This document shows, in pieces, positions 1 through 5,553 of a stretch of 5,553 nucleotides of DNA. The first letter of the stretch is position 1. Each line of letters opens with the position of its first letter. The stretch comes from Bacteroidota bacterium (GTDB lineage: Bacteria > Bacteroidota > Bacteroidia > JACCXN01). The DNA lies in assembly GCA_947462515.1 (NCBI GenBank), contig CANHPJ010000141.1, positions 1 to 5,553 on the forward strand. Direction: 5' to 3'. A model generated the notes under the pieces. That model saw only the letters and a list, made by a program, of their open reading frames with translations, had not been told where the DNA came from and searched no databases. The translations under genes were made by a program, and so were the position numbers.

Positions 1-861
1 GAAGTTCATTTAGAGGGATTGGTATGGGCTAAACCAATAACCTATTGGGAATACATTCAAACAGAAGCACTGCTAGGTTTACAAAACCAACGTACTACAC
101 TTCCTGACGAGATGGTATTTATTATGTATCATCAAATCAACGAGTTATTATTTAAGATGATTATTTGGGAGATGGAGCAAGTAACAGGAAAAGAAGATCT
201 TAGCGCTGATTTTTTTACAGAAAAACTAGGAAGAATAAGCCGTTATTTCGATATGTTATCCTCCTCCTTTTCCATTATGCAGCATGGTATGGATACCGAT
301 CAATATTTAAAATTCAGAAATACACTTACACCGGCAAGTGGTTTTCAGAGTGCGCAATATAGATTAATTGAATTTGGATCGACGGATTTGATCAATTTAA
401 TTGATTATAGGTTTAGGTTTACCATTGACAGAAATACTCCTTATGATCATGCTTATGACCATTTATATTGGCAGGCAGCGGGTAAAGATCATCAAACCGG
501 TAAAAAATCGACTTTAATACGTTTGTTTGAAGAAAAATATAAAGACTTGTTTTTAAGAAAAATGCAGGAGTATAATACCACTAATTTATATGCCAAATTC
601 AAGTCATTGCCTGCAGAAGCCCAACAAAATAAGGTTTTGATACAAGCCATGAGGCACTACGATAAAACGGTTAATGTTACCTGGGTGATGGCACATTACC
701 ATGCAGCTGCCAAATATTTGCAACCTCAAGGTGAAGCCGTTGAAGCCACTGGAGGCAGCGACTGGAGAAAATACATGCATCCAAAATATCAGCGAAGAAT
801 ATTCTTTCCTGAATTATGGAGCAAAGAGGAGTTGGAAAACTGGGGAATGGATGTAGAATGA
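1..861 (+). CDS. kynA: Tryptophan 2,3-dioxygenase, 5' end missing
   Basis: Cytosolic heme dioxygenase that opens the indole ring of L-tryptophan with O2 to give N-formylkynurenine, the first step of the kynurenine route. The frame is open from base 1 and has no ATG near the edge. The only nearby start is a TTG at 19, and family-like sequence (HLEGLVWAKPITYW) already spans it, so the true start lies left of the window, probably a few dozen codons away. Numbering from the TTG, family motifs compared from memory with Xanthomonas TDO are: DEMVFIMYHQ with distal His38; FRNTLTPASGFQSAQYR with Arg100, the expected substrate-carboxylate ligand; WVMAHYH with His226, the expected proximal heme ligand; and TGGS at 244-247, which contacts the substrate amino group. 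The spacing between the heme His and TGGS is about four residues longer than in Xanthomonas, which fits the Bacteroidota form as I recall it. It ends in FFPELW plus a short tail. The next gene starts 31 bp downstream on the same strand, so co-transcription is possible. No other kynurenine gene is visible. Confidence 0.94.
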   Translation, partial: EVHLEGLVWAKPITYWEYIQTEALLGLQNQRTTLPDEMVFIMYHQINELLFKMIIWEMEQVTGKEDLSADFFTEKLGRISRYFDMLSSSFSIMQHGMDTDQYLKFRNTLTPASGFQSAQYRLIEFGSTDLINLIDYRFRFTIDRNTPYDHAYDHLYWQAAGKDHQTGKKSTLIRLFEEKYKDLFLRKMQEYNTTNLYAKFKSLPAEAQQNKVLIQAMRHYDKTVNVTWVMAHYHAAAKYLQPQGEAVEATGGSDWRKYMHPKYQRRIFFPELWSKEELENWGMDVE

Positions 862-892
862 TTTTTGATACTCATGGATAATCAAGAGAAAA

Positions 893-3307
893 ATGCATAA
901 TTCAAAGGTTAAAATTGACACTTCAACAGCAAAATTATGTTACCATTGTGGTGATAATTGTAGATCTACTGCGCTTAATTTTAATGGGAAACTTTTTTGT
1001 TGCGAGGGCTGTAAATTGGTTTTTGAGTTGCTCTCCGAGAGTGAATTATGTTCTTATTATACCTTTAACAATGCCCCTGGAATATCTCCCGGGGCTTCTT
1101 TATTTAAGGGGAAATTTGATTATTTGGATAATGAATTGGTTAGACAAAAGCTGATACATTTTACTGATGGAAATCAGGTGCATATAAATTTTTACATTCC
1201 TAAAATGCACTGCAGCTCCTGCATTTGGCTTTTAGAAAATTTGCAAAAAATTAAGCCAGGTATAATTAATTCCAGGGTTGATTTTTTAAAAAAGGAAACT
1301 ACCATTGTATATAATCAAAGCGAGCTTAAGCTTTCTGAAATTGCTGAGGTGTTGGCCCAAATAGGCTATGAGCCTTTAATTAATTTGAATGATTTGGAGG
1401 CTAAGCCGGAGAAAGCTTCCAACCGAAGTTTGATATTAAAAATTGGTTTAGCGGGATTTTGTTTTGGAAATATCATGATGTTGAGTTTTCCGGAATATTT
1501 TTCATTAGGGAATTTTTATGAGCAAGGTAAGCTCAAAATATTTTTTGGATATCTCAATATAATGCTTGCCATACCGGTATTGATTTACAGTGCTTCCGAT
1601 TTTTTTATTTCGGCCTATAAAAGCATTTCAAAAAGGTATTTAAATATTGATTTCCCAATTGCCTTGGCCATATTAATGACCTTTAGCAGAAGTGTTTATG
1701 AAATATTATCGGGAACAGGTGCCGGCTATATGGATTCTATGACCGGAATCGTTTTTTTTATGCTTTTAGGCCGATATTTTCAGGATTTAACTTACCAGAG
1801 GCTTTCTTTTGAGCGCGATTATAAATCGTTTTTTCCACTTGCTGTAGGTTTAAAAAAGTCGAATGAAATTATAACTATTCCCGTTTCGGAGTTAATACCT
1901 GGCGATAGAATTATCATCCGTAACAACGAGGTTATTCCGGTTGATGTTAGGTTGATTAGCGATTTCACCCATATTGATTATAGTTTTGTTAGCGGTGAGT
2001 CGGTGCCGGTTAGAAAAATGGCAGGCGAATTGATTTATGCAGGAGGAAGGCAATTGGAGGGAGTAGTTGAAATGGAGGTGTTAAAAGTAGTTTCGCAAAG
2101 TTACCTTACCACACTGTGGAATAATGACTTAATGTCAAAAAAAGAGCAGGAAAAGGAGCAGACCCTGGTTGAAAAAATCAATAAATATTTTTCTACTGCC
2201 ATATTGTTTATTGGAGTTTTATCTTTTGCGTTTTGGGCAAATACGGACATTAATAGGGGAATAAATGCACTAACTACCATATTAATAGTGGCCTGTCCGT
2301 GTGCTTTATTATTATCAGCGACTTTTACCAACGGTAATATATTGCGCGTATTAGGTCGCAATAAAATTTATTTGAAGAATGCTTCCGTAATAGAGCGATT
2401 GGCAAAAATTGACAGCATTGTTTTTGACAAAACCGGAACCATAACGCATGGCTCGCAGGTAACTTTTAAGGGGCCTAAATTGGATGATTATCAAATACAT
2501 TTGGCAGTATCGCTTGCGGGGCAATCTTCGCATCCTTTAAGCAGAAAAATTGTGGAGCAGTATGCTATTTCTGATTTATTGCAAATTTCTGATTTTAAGG
2601 AGTATACAGGCATGGGCATAAAAGGCACAATTGAAAATCATTCTATTATTATGGGATCGGAGTATTTTGTATGTGGCTCTAAATTAAACTATTACAATAA
2701 AAGCAGTTTAGTTTTTTTATCTATTGATGCTCAGCTTATTGGTTTTTTTAGTATTGCAAGTGCCTATAGGGAAGGGTTTGAAAAGCTTGCCTCTGATTTA
2801 AATAAGCAATACGATTTAAAACTTTTAACGGGCGACAATGATGCTGAGAGGGAAAATATGAAGGTTTTATTTAGGCAGGAGTCGGATTTATTTTTTGATC
2901 AAAAGCCAAAGGATAAATTACTATTTATTAAATCGCTTCAAGAGCAAAATAAAAAAGTGCTTATGATTGGCGATGGCTTGAACGATGCAGGCGCCTTGAT
3001 GCAAAGCAATGTGGGAATAGCAGTTTCTGATGATACCAATAATTTTTCTCCTGCTTGCGATGCCATTTTAGACGGCTCGGCATTTAACAAACTGGGAACC
3101 TTTATCGCCTATGCCAAAACTGGCAAGAAAATAATAAAAGCCAGTTTTGTGATGTCGCTAATTTACAATGTAATAGGATTGTTTTTTGCTATTCAGGGAA
3201 CCTTATCACCGGTTATAGCAGCCATTTTAATGCCGGCCAGTTCTATTTCAATTGTATTACTAACCACCATGGCCAGTTCTATTGCGGCTAGGAGGAAGGG
3301 CTTGTAG
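893..3307 (+). CDS. ccoI: Copper P1B-type ATPase for cbb3 oxidase assembly (CcoI/FixI type)
   Basis: Inner-membrane ATPase that moves Cu(I) out of the cytoplasm; the CcoI/FixI branch supplies copper to cbb3-type cytochrome oxidase. Domains in order: a Cys-rich N-terminal metal-binding module (C16, C19, C23, then C36, C37, C40); an HMA domain with MHCSSC at 105-110; TM1-TM4 at about 180-297; the actuator with PGD 336-338 and SGES 367-370; TM5 and TM6 at about 432-478 with the CPC metal site 468-470; the phosphorylation motif DKTGT with Asp512; HP at 547-548; TGDN at 646-649; GDGLND at 693-698; and TM7-TM8 at about 746-791. YN (758-759) in TM7 and MPASS (780-784) in TM8, together with CPC, form the Cu(I)-specific signature. 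At 804 aa it is full length. The ATG at 893 has only A-rich sequence before it, normal for Bacteroidota, and the Cys module begins soon after, so this start is sound. The actuator has Ser in place of the usual Thr of TGES, a conservative change. Unusually, no ccoS, ccoN or ccoO follows. A general CopA-like efflux pump is the alternative, but the N-terminal Cys module and the TM7-TM8 sequence favour CcoI. Confidence 0.92.
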   Translation: MHNSKVKIDTSTAKLCYHCGDNCRSTALNFNGKLFCCEGCKLVFELLSESELCSYYTFNNAPGISPGASLFKGKFDYLDNELVRQKLIHFTDGNQVHINFYIPKMHCSSCIWLLENLQKIKPGIINSRVDFLKKETTIVYNQSELKLSEIAEVLAQIGYEPLINLNDLEAKPEKASNRSLILKIGLAGFCFGNIMMLSFPEYFSLGNFYEQGKLKIFFGYLNIMLAIPVLIYSASDFFISAYKSISKRYLNIDFPIALAILMTFSRSVYEILSGTGAGYMDSMTGIVFFMLLGRYFQDLTYQRLSFERDYKSFFPLAVGLKKSNEIITIPVSELIPGDRIIIRNNEVIPVDVRLISDFTHIDYSFVSGESVPVRKMAGELIYAGGRQLEGVVEMEVLKVVSQSYLTTLWNNDLMSKKEQEKEQTLVEKINKYFSTAILFIGVLSFAFWANTDINRGINALTTILIVACPCALLLSATFTNGNILRVLGRNKIYLKNASVIERLAKIDSIVFDKTGTITHGSQVTFKGPKLDDYQIHLAVSLAGQSSHPLSRKIVEQYAISDLLQISDFKEYTGMGIKGTIENHSIIMGSEYFVCGSKLNYYNKSSLVFLSIDAQLIGFFSIASAYREGFEKLASDLNKQYDLKLLTGDNDAERENMKVLFRQESDLFFDQKPKDKLLFIKSLQEQNKKVLMIGDGLNDAGALMQSNVGIAVSDDTNNFSPACDAILDGSAFNKLGTFIAYAKTGKKIIKASFVMSLIYNVIGLFFAIQGTLSPVIAAILMPASSISIVLLTTMASSIAARRKGL

Positions 3308-3473
3308 AGATTTTTTTTGGATTTGTTTTGATTAATTAGAGCTGTTGTTTTTTGCTCAAGATTTTGCTGAGGTGTTCAACTAATTTTTAGGTTTTGTTTT
3401 TTTCTTAAGATTAAATAATTAAACGAGGAAATTTAATAGTAACAATTTAAGCAGTGACAGTCCAAAATTACTT
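3308..3473. other. Convergent intergenic gap, AT-rich
   Basis: These 166 bp separate the 3' ends of the copper ATPase and the fic gene. I find no credible small gene here and specifically no ccoS-like ORF. The only pairing noticed is GAGC (3339-3342) with GCTC (3354-3357) around an 11-nt T-rich loop, too weak to call a terminator. T-rich runs lie at 3311-3318 and 3392-3404. Confidence 0.6.
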
Positions 3474-4430
3474 TTATTTTTTCTTCTTGTAAAGCGTTGT
3501 TTTTTTGTCCCCAAATTTTTCAATAAGTGCTCTTTCTACCCCGTTTTTAAGATCTCTACTGGCCGTTGCTGAAGATAATTCGGAGTAATTTTTCATATAA
3601 TCTTTACGAGTGAATTCTTTGGTAATAGTTTCTAAAAACAATTCTAACCTTTCTGTTTCATTGAGTTTTCGGATGCTGTTTTCTAGAAGTTCATGCAATG
3701 ATTGGTTAATCATATTGAGCATAAATTCTATAAATTTTGTTGATTTTCCTTCTTTGTCAGAAATAGAAAGAGCCTGATAGTATTTAGCTTGATTTTTTGA
3801 TATTAATGTTTCAAATGGTAAAAATTCGAATAAACTATATTCATTCATTAGAATAGCTGTTTGCCATAATCTTCCCATTCTGCCATTGCCGTCTAAAAAG
3901 GGATGGATAAATTCTATTTCGTAATGAAAAACGCAACTTTTTATAAGTGTTAATTCTGATTTATCGTTTAAATAGTCGAACAAATCTGTCATTAAATATT
4001 TTAAATTTTCAGCAGGAGGAGCAATGTGTTCGACTTTAGATCCTTTTAGAATTCCAACTCCGCTGGTTCTGTATTTTCCAGGTTTTTCTATGAGTCCGGC
4101 CATTAAGGTTTTATGAGCTTTTAAAAAGTCTTTTTCTGAAGCATAATTGAATTTCTGAAGTCCTCTATATACATCTAAAGCATTTAACACTTCTCTTATA
4201 TCTTTTTGAGGCCCAATTACTCGTTTATTTTCGATAATGGCTGTTATTTGTTTTTCTGAAAGGGTATTCCCTTCAATGCTTAGGGAAGAATGAATTGTTT
4301 TTATTTGGTTCTGCTTTCGCAGATTTGGATTTTGTTTCACTAAATATTTAGCATTCACTTCTCCAATTTTTTGAGAAATTGAAGCTATTAGTTTTAATAT
4401 TTCAGTAGTTATTTCGTAAGGAGGTTTCAT
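3474..4430 (-). CDS. Fic-family protein adenylyltransferase, class II self-inhibited, with C-terminal winged helix
   Basis: Fic enzymes usually transfer AMP from ATP onto Ser, Thr or Tyr of target proteins, and some remove it; the target here is unknown. Numbering from the upstream ATG at 4445: the inhibitory-helix motif (S/T)xxxE(G/N) is S54-E58-G59 within HSSLSIEGN. The target-docking flap is around 128-147 and ends in HIAPPAE. The catalytic core HPFLDGNGRMGR is 181-192, with catalytic His181, Asp185 for metal binding, and Arg189 and Arg192 for phosphates. All key residues are intact. Residues from about 262 to the end (EFTRKDYMKNY, then SSATASRDLKNGVERALI) resemble a winged helix-turn-helix, and the protein ends in KKKK. 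I prefer the start at 4430 (318 aa, MKPPYEIT...), because family members commonly begin this way and the ATG at 4445 lies inside a repeated operator-like element. No separate antitoxin gene adjoins it, as expected when the inhibitory motif is in the same chain. It is convergent with the ATPase and divergent from the small membrane gene. Confidence 0.92.
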   Translation of the reverse strand: MKPPYEITTEILKLIASISQKIGEVNAKYLVKQNPNLRKQNQIKTIHSSLSIEGNTLSEKQITAIIENKRVIGPQKDIREVLNALDVYRGLQKFNYASEKDFLKAHKTLMAGLIEKPGKYRTSGVGILKGSKVEHIAPPAENLKYLMTDLFDYLNDKSELTLIKSCVFHYEIEFIHPFLDGNGRMGRLWQTAILMNEYSLFEFLPFETLISKNQAKYYQALSISDKEGKSTKFIEFMLNMINQSLHELLENSIRKLNETERLELFLETITKEFTRKDYMKNYSELSSATASRDLKNGVERALIEKFGDKKTTLYKKKK

Positions 4431-4431
4431 G

Positions 4432-4457
4432 TTTGATACTATCATTTGATACTATCA
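4432..4457. repeat. Perfect 13-bp tandem repeat, each unit holding a palindrome; likely fic operator
   Basis: The unit TTTGATACTATCA occurs twice with no gap (4432-4444 and 4445-4457). Each copy contains TGATA-C-TATCA, a perfect inverted repeat with one central base (4434-4444 and 4447-4457). The two dyads are 13 bp apart, a little over one helical turn. They sit immediately upstream of the preferred fic ATG at 4430 and overlap a candidate -7 box. This arrangement fits two repressor dimers binding side by side; the Fic protein's own winged helix is the nearest candidate binder. The repeat is seen directly; the role is inferred. Confidence 0.75.
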
Positions 4458-4463
4458 AAAATA
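4456..4463 (-). promoter_or_regulatory. Candidate Bacteroidota -7 box for fic
   Basis: On the minus strand this reads TATTTTTG, an exact match to TAnnTTTG. It overlaps the upstream edge of the tandem palindromes, so a protein bound there would block RNA polymerase. No convincing TTG -33 element is seen at the usual distance, so the call is tentative. Transcription would begin near 4449, leaving a leader of about 20 nt to the ATG at 4430. Confidence 0.45.
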
Positions 4464-4590
4464 TAAAATTGAATTCGATTTTGAGGATTTTATTTTTAAA
4501 AAATATAAAGTCTATAATAGATTAAAGTTATTAATCCGGTTTTGCAAAAGGCAGGGTTTTTGTTTGATAAGTATAAAAGATATTGATGTA

Positions 4591-4610
4591 AAATAAAACT
4601 AAATAAAACT
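4591..4610. repeat. 10-bp tandem direct repeat before the small membrane gene
   Basis: AAATAAAACT occurs twice back to back, ending 15 bp before the ATG at 4626. It lies in the expected 5' leader. It may be a simple slippage duplication in AT-rich DNA; no function can be assigned. Confidence 0.6.
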
Positions 4611-4625
4611 TTAAAAATAAACAGT

Positions 4626-4769
4626 ATGAGAAACCTACTTTATGCTATTGCGGTTATTTTGGTAATAGCCTGGGCGATAGGATTTCTTGGATATCACACA
4701 GGAGGAATAATTCACATTTTGCTGGTAATAGCTATTATAGCTGTTCTTTTAAGGATTATAAAAGGTTAA
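4626..4769 (+). CDS. Small membrane protein, lmo0937/DUF5670 type
   Basis: This 47-aa protein is nearly all hydrophobic: MRNLLYAIAVILVIAWAIGF (helix 1, about 3-20), a short GYHTGG turn (22-27), then helix 2 (about 28-43) and a basic RIIKG tail. The N-terminal MRNLLY, the central WAIGF/GYHTGG and the closing LLRIIKG match my memory of the lmo0937 family (DUF5670), tiny two-helix inner-membrane proteins of unknown biochemical role, often linked to stress-response genes. The ATG follows an A-rich stretch (TTAAAAATAAACAGT) without a Shine-Dalgarno sequence, as usual in Bacteroidota. It is divergent from fic and shares its 195-bp upstream region. No clear TAnnTTTG promoter is seen on this strand, so it may depend on an alternative sigma factor. 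It is convergent with the TPR gene, 82 bp away. Confidence 0.85.
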   Translation: MRNLLYAIAVILVIAWAIGFLGYHTGGIIHILLVIAIIAVLLRIIKG

Positions 4770-4851
4770 GTCCATTAATCTATAAATAAATATTTTTTTG
4801 GCATTTCGATATGTTTTAAAAATAGAAATTTAGCTAGATAATAATAAACTA

Positions 4852-5184
4852 TCAGATTTCTTCTTGGGCTTTACCTTCAAATAGGTTTATCATTTTAAGT
4901 GCAGCAATAGCAAGGCCATTTTTAGGGAATTCTTTTAGTGTTTGTTCGTAATATTCTTTGGCTTTTGTCCCATTGCCAATCTGACTATAGCAAAATGCAA
5001 TATTGCACAAAGCCATTTCTTTGTAGGTCATTTTTGAAGCACTTAAAAGTGTCAAGAATCGGTATTTATCTATCCATTGGTGCTTAGCGAAAAAGTCAAC
5101 ACTCCCTATAAATAAGGAAATTGCGTTTTCAAATTTTTGTTGCTTTACTAGTTTCATTCCTTGTTGGTGGTATTTTGCAAGCAT
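4852..5184 (-). CDS. Small TPR-repeat protein
   Basis: This 110-aa, probably cytosolic protein has two TPR-like helical hairpins. The first covers about residues 3-36, with spacing typical of the repeat (YHQQGMKLVKQQKFENAISL). The second is a near-textbook TPR at about 55-89, with ALCNIAFCYSQIGNGTKAKE followed by YYEQTLKEFPKN. The linker (WIDKYRFLTLLSASKMTYKE) joins them. TPRs bind proteins; no partner is evident and no enzymatic motif is present. I chose the ATG at 5184. The frame stays open to a TTG at 5220 (122 aa), but the 12 extra residues do not look like TPR sequence and TTG starts are rare. No signal peptide or membrane segment is visible from the ATG. The gene is convergent with the DUF5670-type gene and divergent from the partial membrane gene on the right. 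Calling it a TPR protein is fairly safe; anything more specific is not. Confidence 0.78.
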   Translation of the reverse strand: MLAKYHQQGMKLVKQQKFENAISLFIGSVDFFAKHQWIDKYRFLTLLSASKMTYKEMALCNIAFCYSQIGNGTKAKEYYEQTLKEFPKNGLAIAALKMINLFEGKAQEEI

Positions 5185-5253
5185 ATGTCCAAGAAAAAAT
5201 GACGTAGCTAAATTGTTCAAAAACCAAAAAGAATGGTTTATCCAAATTTTAAA

Positions 5254-5278
5254 AATTGATATAGTAAGCTTATCAATT
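5254..5278. repeat. 8-bp perfect inverted repeat in divergent intergenic region
   Basis: AATTGATA (5254-5261) and TATCAATT (5271-5278) are exact reverse complements separated by 9 bp. The element lies about 70 bp upstream of the TPR gene's ATG and about 130 bp upstream of the membrane gene. It could be an operator for either gene. The all-AT-rich arms and lack of a T-tract argue against a strong intrinsic terminator. Confidence 0.5.
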
Positions 5279-5361
5279 CAATAAAAAAATGAAGGTATAC
5301 AGTCTTTTTCCATCATAACTTTTCTTTGGGTTTATTGTTCCTACTATTTGAAAAACAAGGT

Positions 5362-5369
5362 TATATTTG
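5362..5369 (+). promoter_or_regulatory. Candidate -7 box for the right-edge membrane gene
   Basis: TATATTTG matches TAnnTTTG exactly and ends 37 bp before the ATG at 5407. A TTG at 5335-5337 could serve as -33, but its 24-bp spacing is longer than the usual 19-21 bp. Tentative. Confidence 0.4.
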
Positions 5370-5406
5370 CCATTATACGCGGTGTTTTTTTATGACTTAA
5401 TCTTTT

Positions 5407-5553
5407 ATGGCAAATAATAAATATATTAATATTGCGGTGATGGGGTTTATTCATCTTTTGTTTTTAATACTGCTTAATTACCTCTACGGAAACCAAGGAT
5501 ATTCAGCCTATCTGTATTTACCAATACAATTAATTTTCTTGTTTTTTATCTCA
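5407..5553 (+). CDS. Hypothetical membrane protein, 3' part outside window
   Basis: An ATG at 5407 opens a frame that runs to the window edge with no stop (49 codons). The visible part begins MANNKYINIAVMGFIHLLFL, giving one hydrophobic helix at about 8-25, a short polar loop (YGNQGYSAY, about 27-35), and a second hydrophobic stretch from about 37 onward (YLPIQLIFLFFIS). This is the pattern of a multi-pass inner-membrane protein. I do not recognise the family and infer no function. The start is supported by the absence of an earlier in-frame ATG nearby and by a TAnnTTTG box 37 bp upstream. The shortness of the visible frame means a chance ORF cannot be fully excluded, but the two well-formed helices make that unlikely. 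Confidence 0.55.
   Translation, partial: MANNKYINIAVMGFIHLLFLILLNYLYGNQGYSAYLYLPIQLIFLFFIS

Noticed and set aside
874..900. Eight-codon ORF (MDNQEKNA) overlapping the start of the copper ATPase
   Set aside because: Too short to support; no known leader peptide resembles it, and the overlap may be chance.
915..1154. Plus-strand 79-codon ORF inside the ATPase gene
   Set aside because: Different frame of a well-supported gene, no recognisable domain.
2101..2533. Two minus-strand ORFs (2101-2361, 2351-2533) inside the ATPase gene
   Set aside because: Antisense to the conserved CPC and DKTGT region; their openness reflects the coding strand.
3339..3357. GAGC/GCTC hairpin as a terminator after the ATPase
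   Set aside because: Only 4 bp of stem, an 11-nt loop, and no T-tract directly after the stem.
4513..4518. TATAAT as a -10 box for the small membrane gene
   Set aside because: Bacteroidota do not use this consensus, it lies more than 100 bp from the start codon, and such a hexamer is expected by chance in AT-rich DNA.
4540..4549. TTTTGCAAAA palindrome upstream of the small membrane gene
   Set aside because: A 10-bp AT-rich palindrome with mismatched flanks is not distinctive; no paired copy nearby.
5185..5220. TTG-initiated 12-residue extension of the TPR protein
   Set aside because: TTG starts are uncommon, the extension is not TPR-like, and a good ATG exists at 5184.
5289..5318. Nine-codon ORF beginning ATGAAGGTATAC
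   Set aside because: Too short, no conserved feature, and no reason to expect a leader peptide here.

Overview
The window looks like a chromosomal stretch from a low-GC member of the Bacteroidota. The evidence is the AT-rich sequence, the lack of Shine-Dalgarno sequences before A-rich start contexts, TAnnTTTG-type promoter boxes, and Bacteroidota-style forms of tryptophan 2,3-dioxygenase and of the CcoI copper ATPase. I cannot place it to genus. There are no rRNA or tRNA genes, transposases, CRISPR arrays or phage genes.

Layout, left to right. (1) A tryptophan 2,3-dioxygenase gene (kynA) enters from the left edge without its 5' end and stops at 861. (2) After a 31-bp gap on the same strand comes a complete 804-aa copper P-type ATPase of the CcoI/FixI type (893-3307), which supplies copper for cbb3 oxidase assembly. 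(3) A 166-bp AT-rich convergent gap follows, with no gene and only a weak hairpin. (4) A Fic-domain AMP-transferase with its own inhibitory motif and a C-terminal winged helix lies on the minus strand (3474-4430). Its start region carries two perfect tandem palindromic sites that overlap a candidate -7 box. (5) Divergent from fic is a 47-aa membrane protein of the lmo0937/DUF5670 type (4626-4769). (6) A small TPR protein lies on the minus strand (4852-5184). (7) A 222-bp divergent intergenic region holds an 8-bp inverted repeat and a good TAnnTTTG box. (8) The 5' part of an unrecognised membrane protein runs off the right edge (5407-5553).

The first two genes may be co-transcribed, but they belong to different processes: tryptophan catabolism through the kynurenine route, and respiratory oxidase biogenesis. 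The rest are small single-gene units. The most notable local structure is the tandem operator at fic. It suggests tight, probably autogenous, transcriptional control of a self-inhibited AMPylator. I see no clear evidence for a wholly new multi-gene system.
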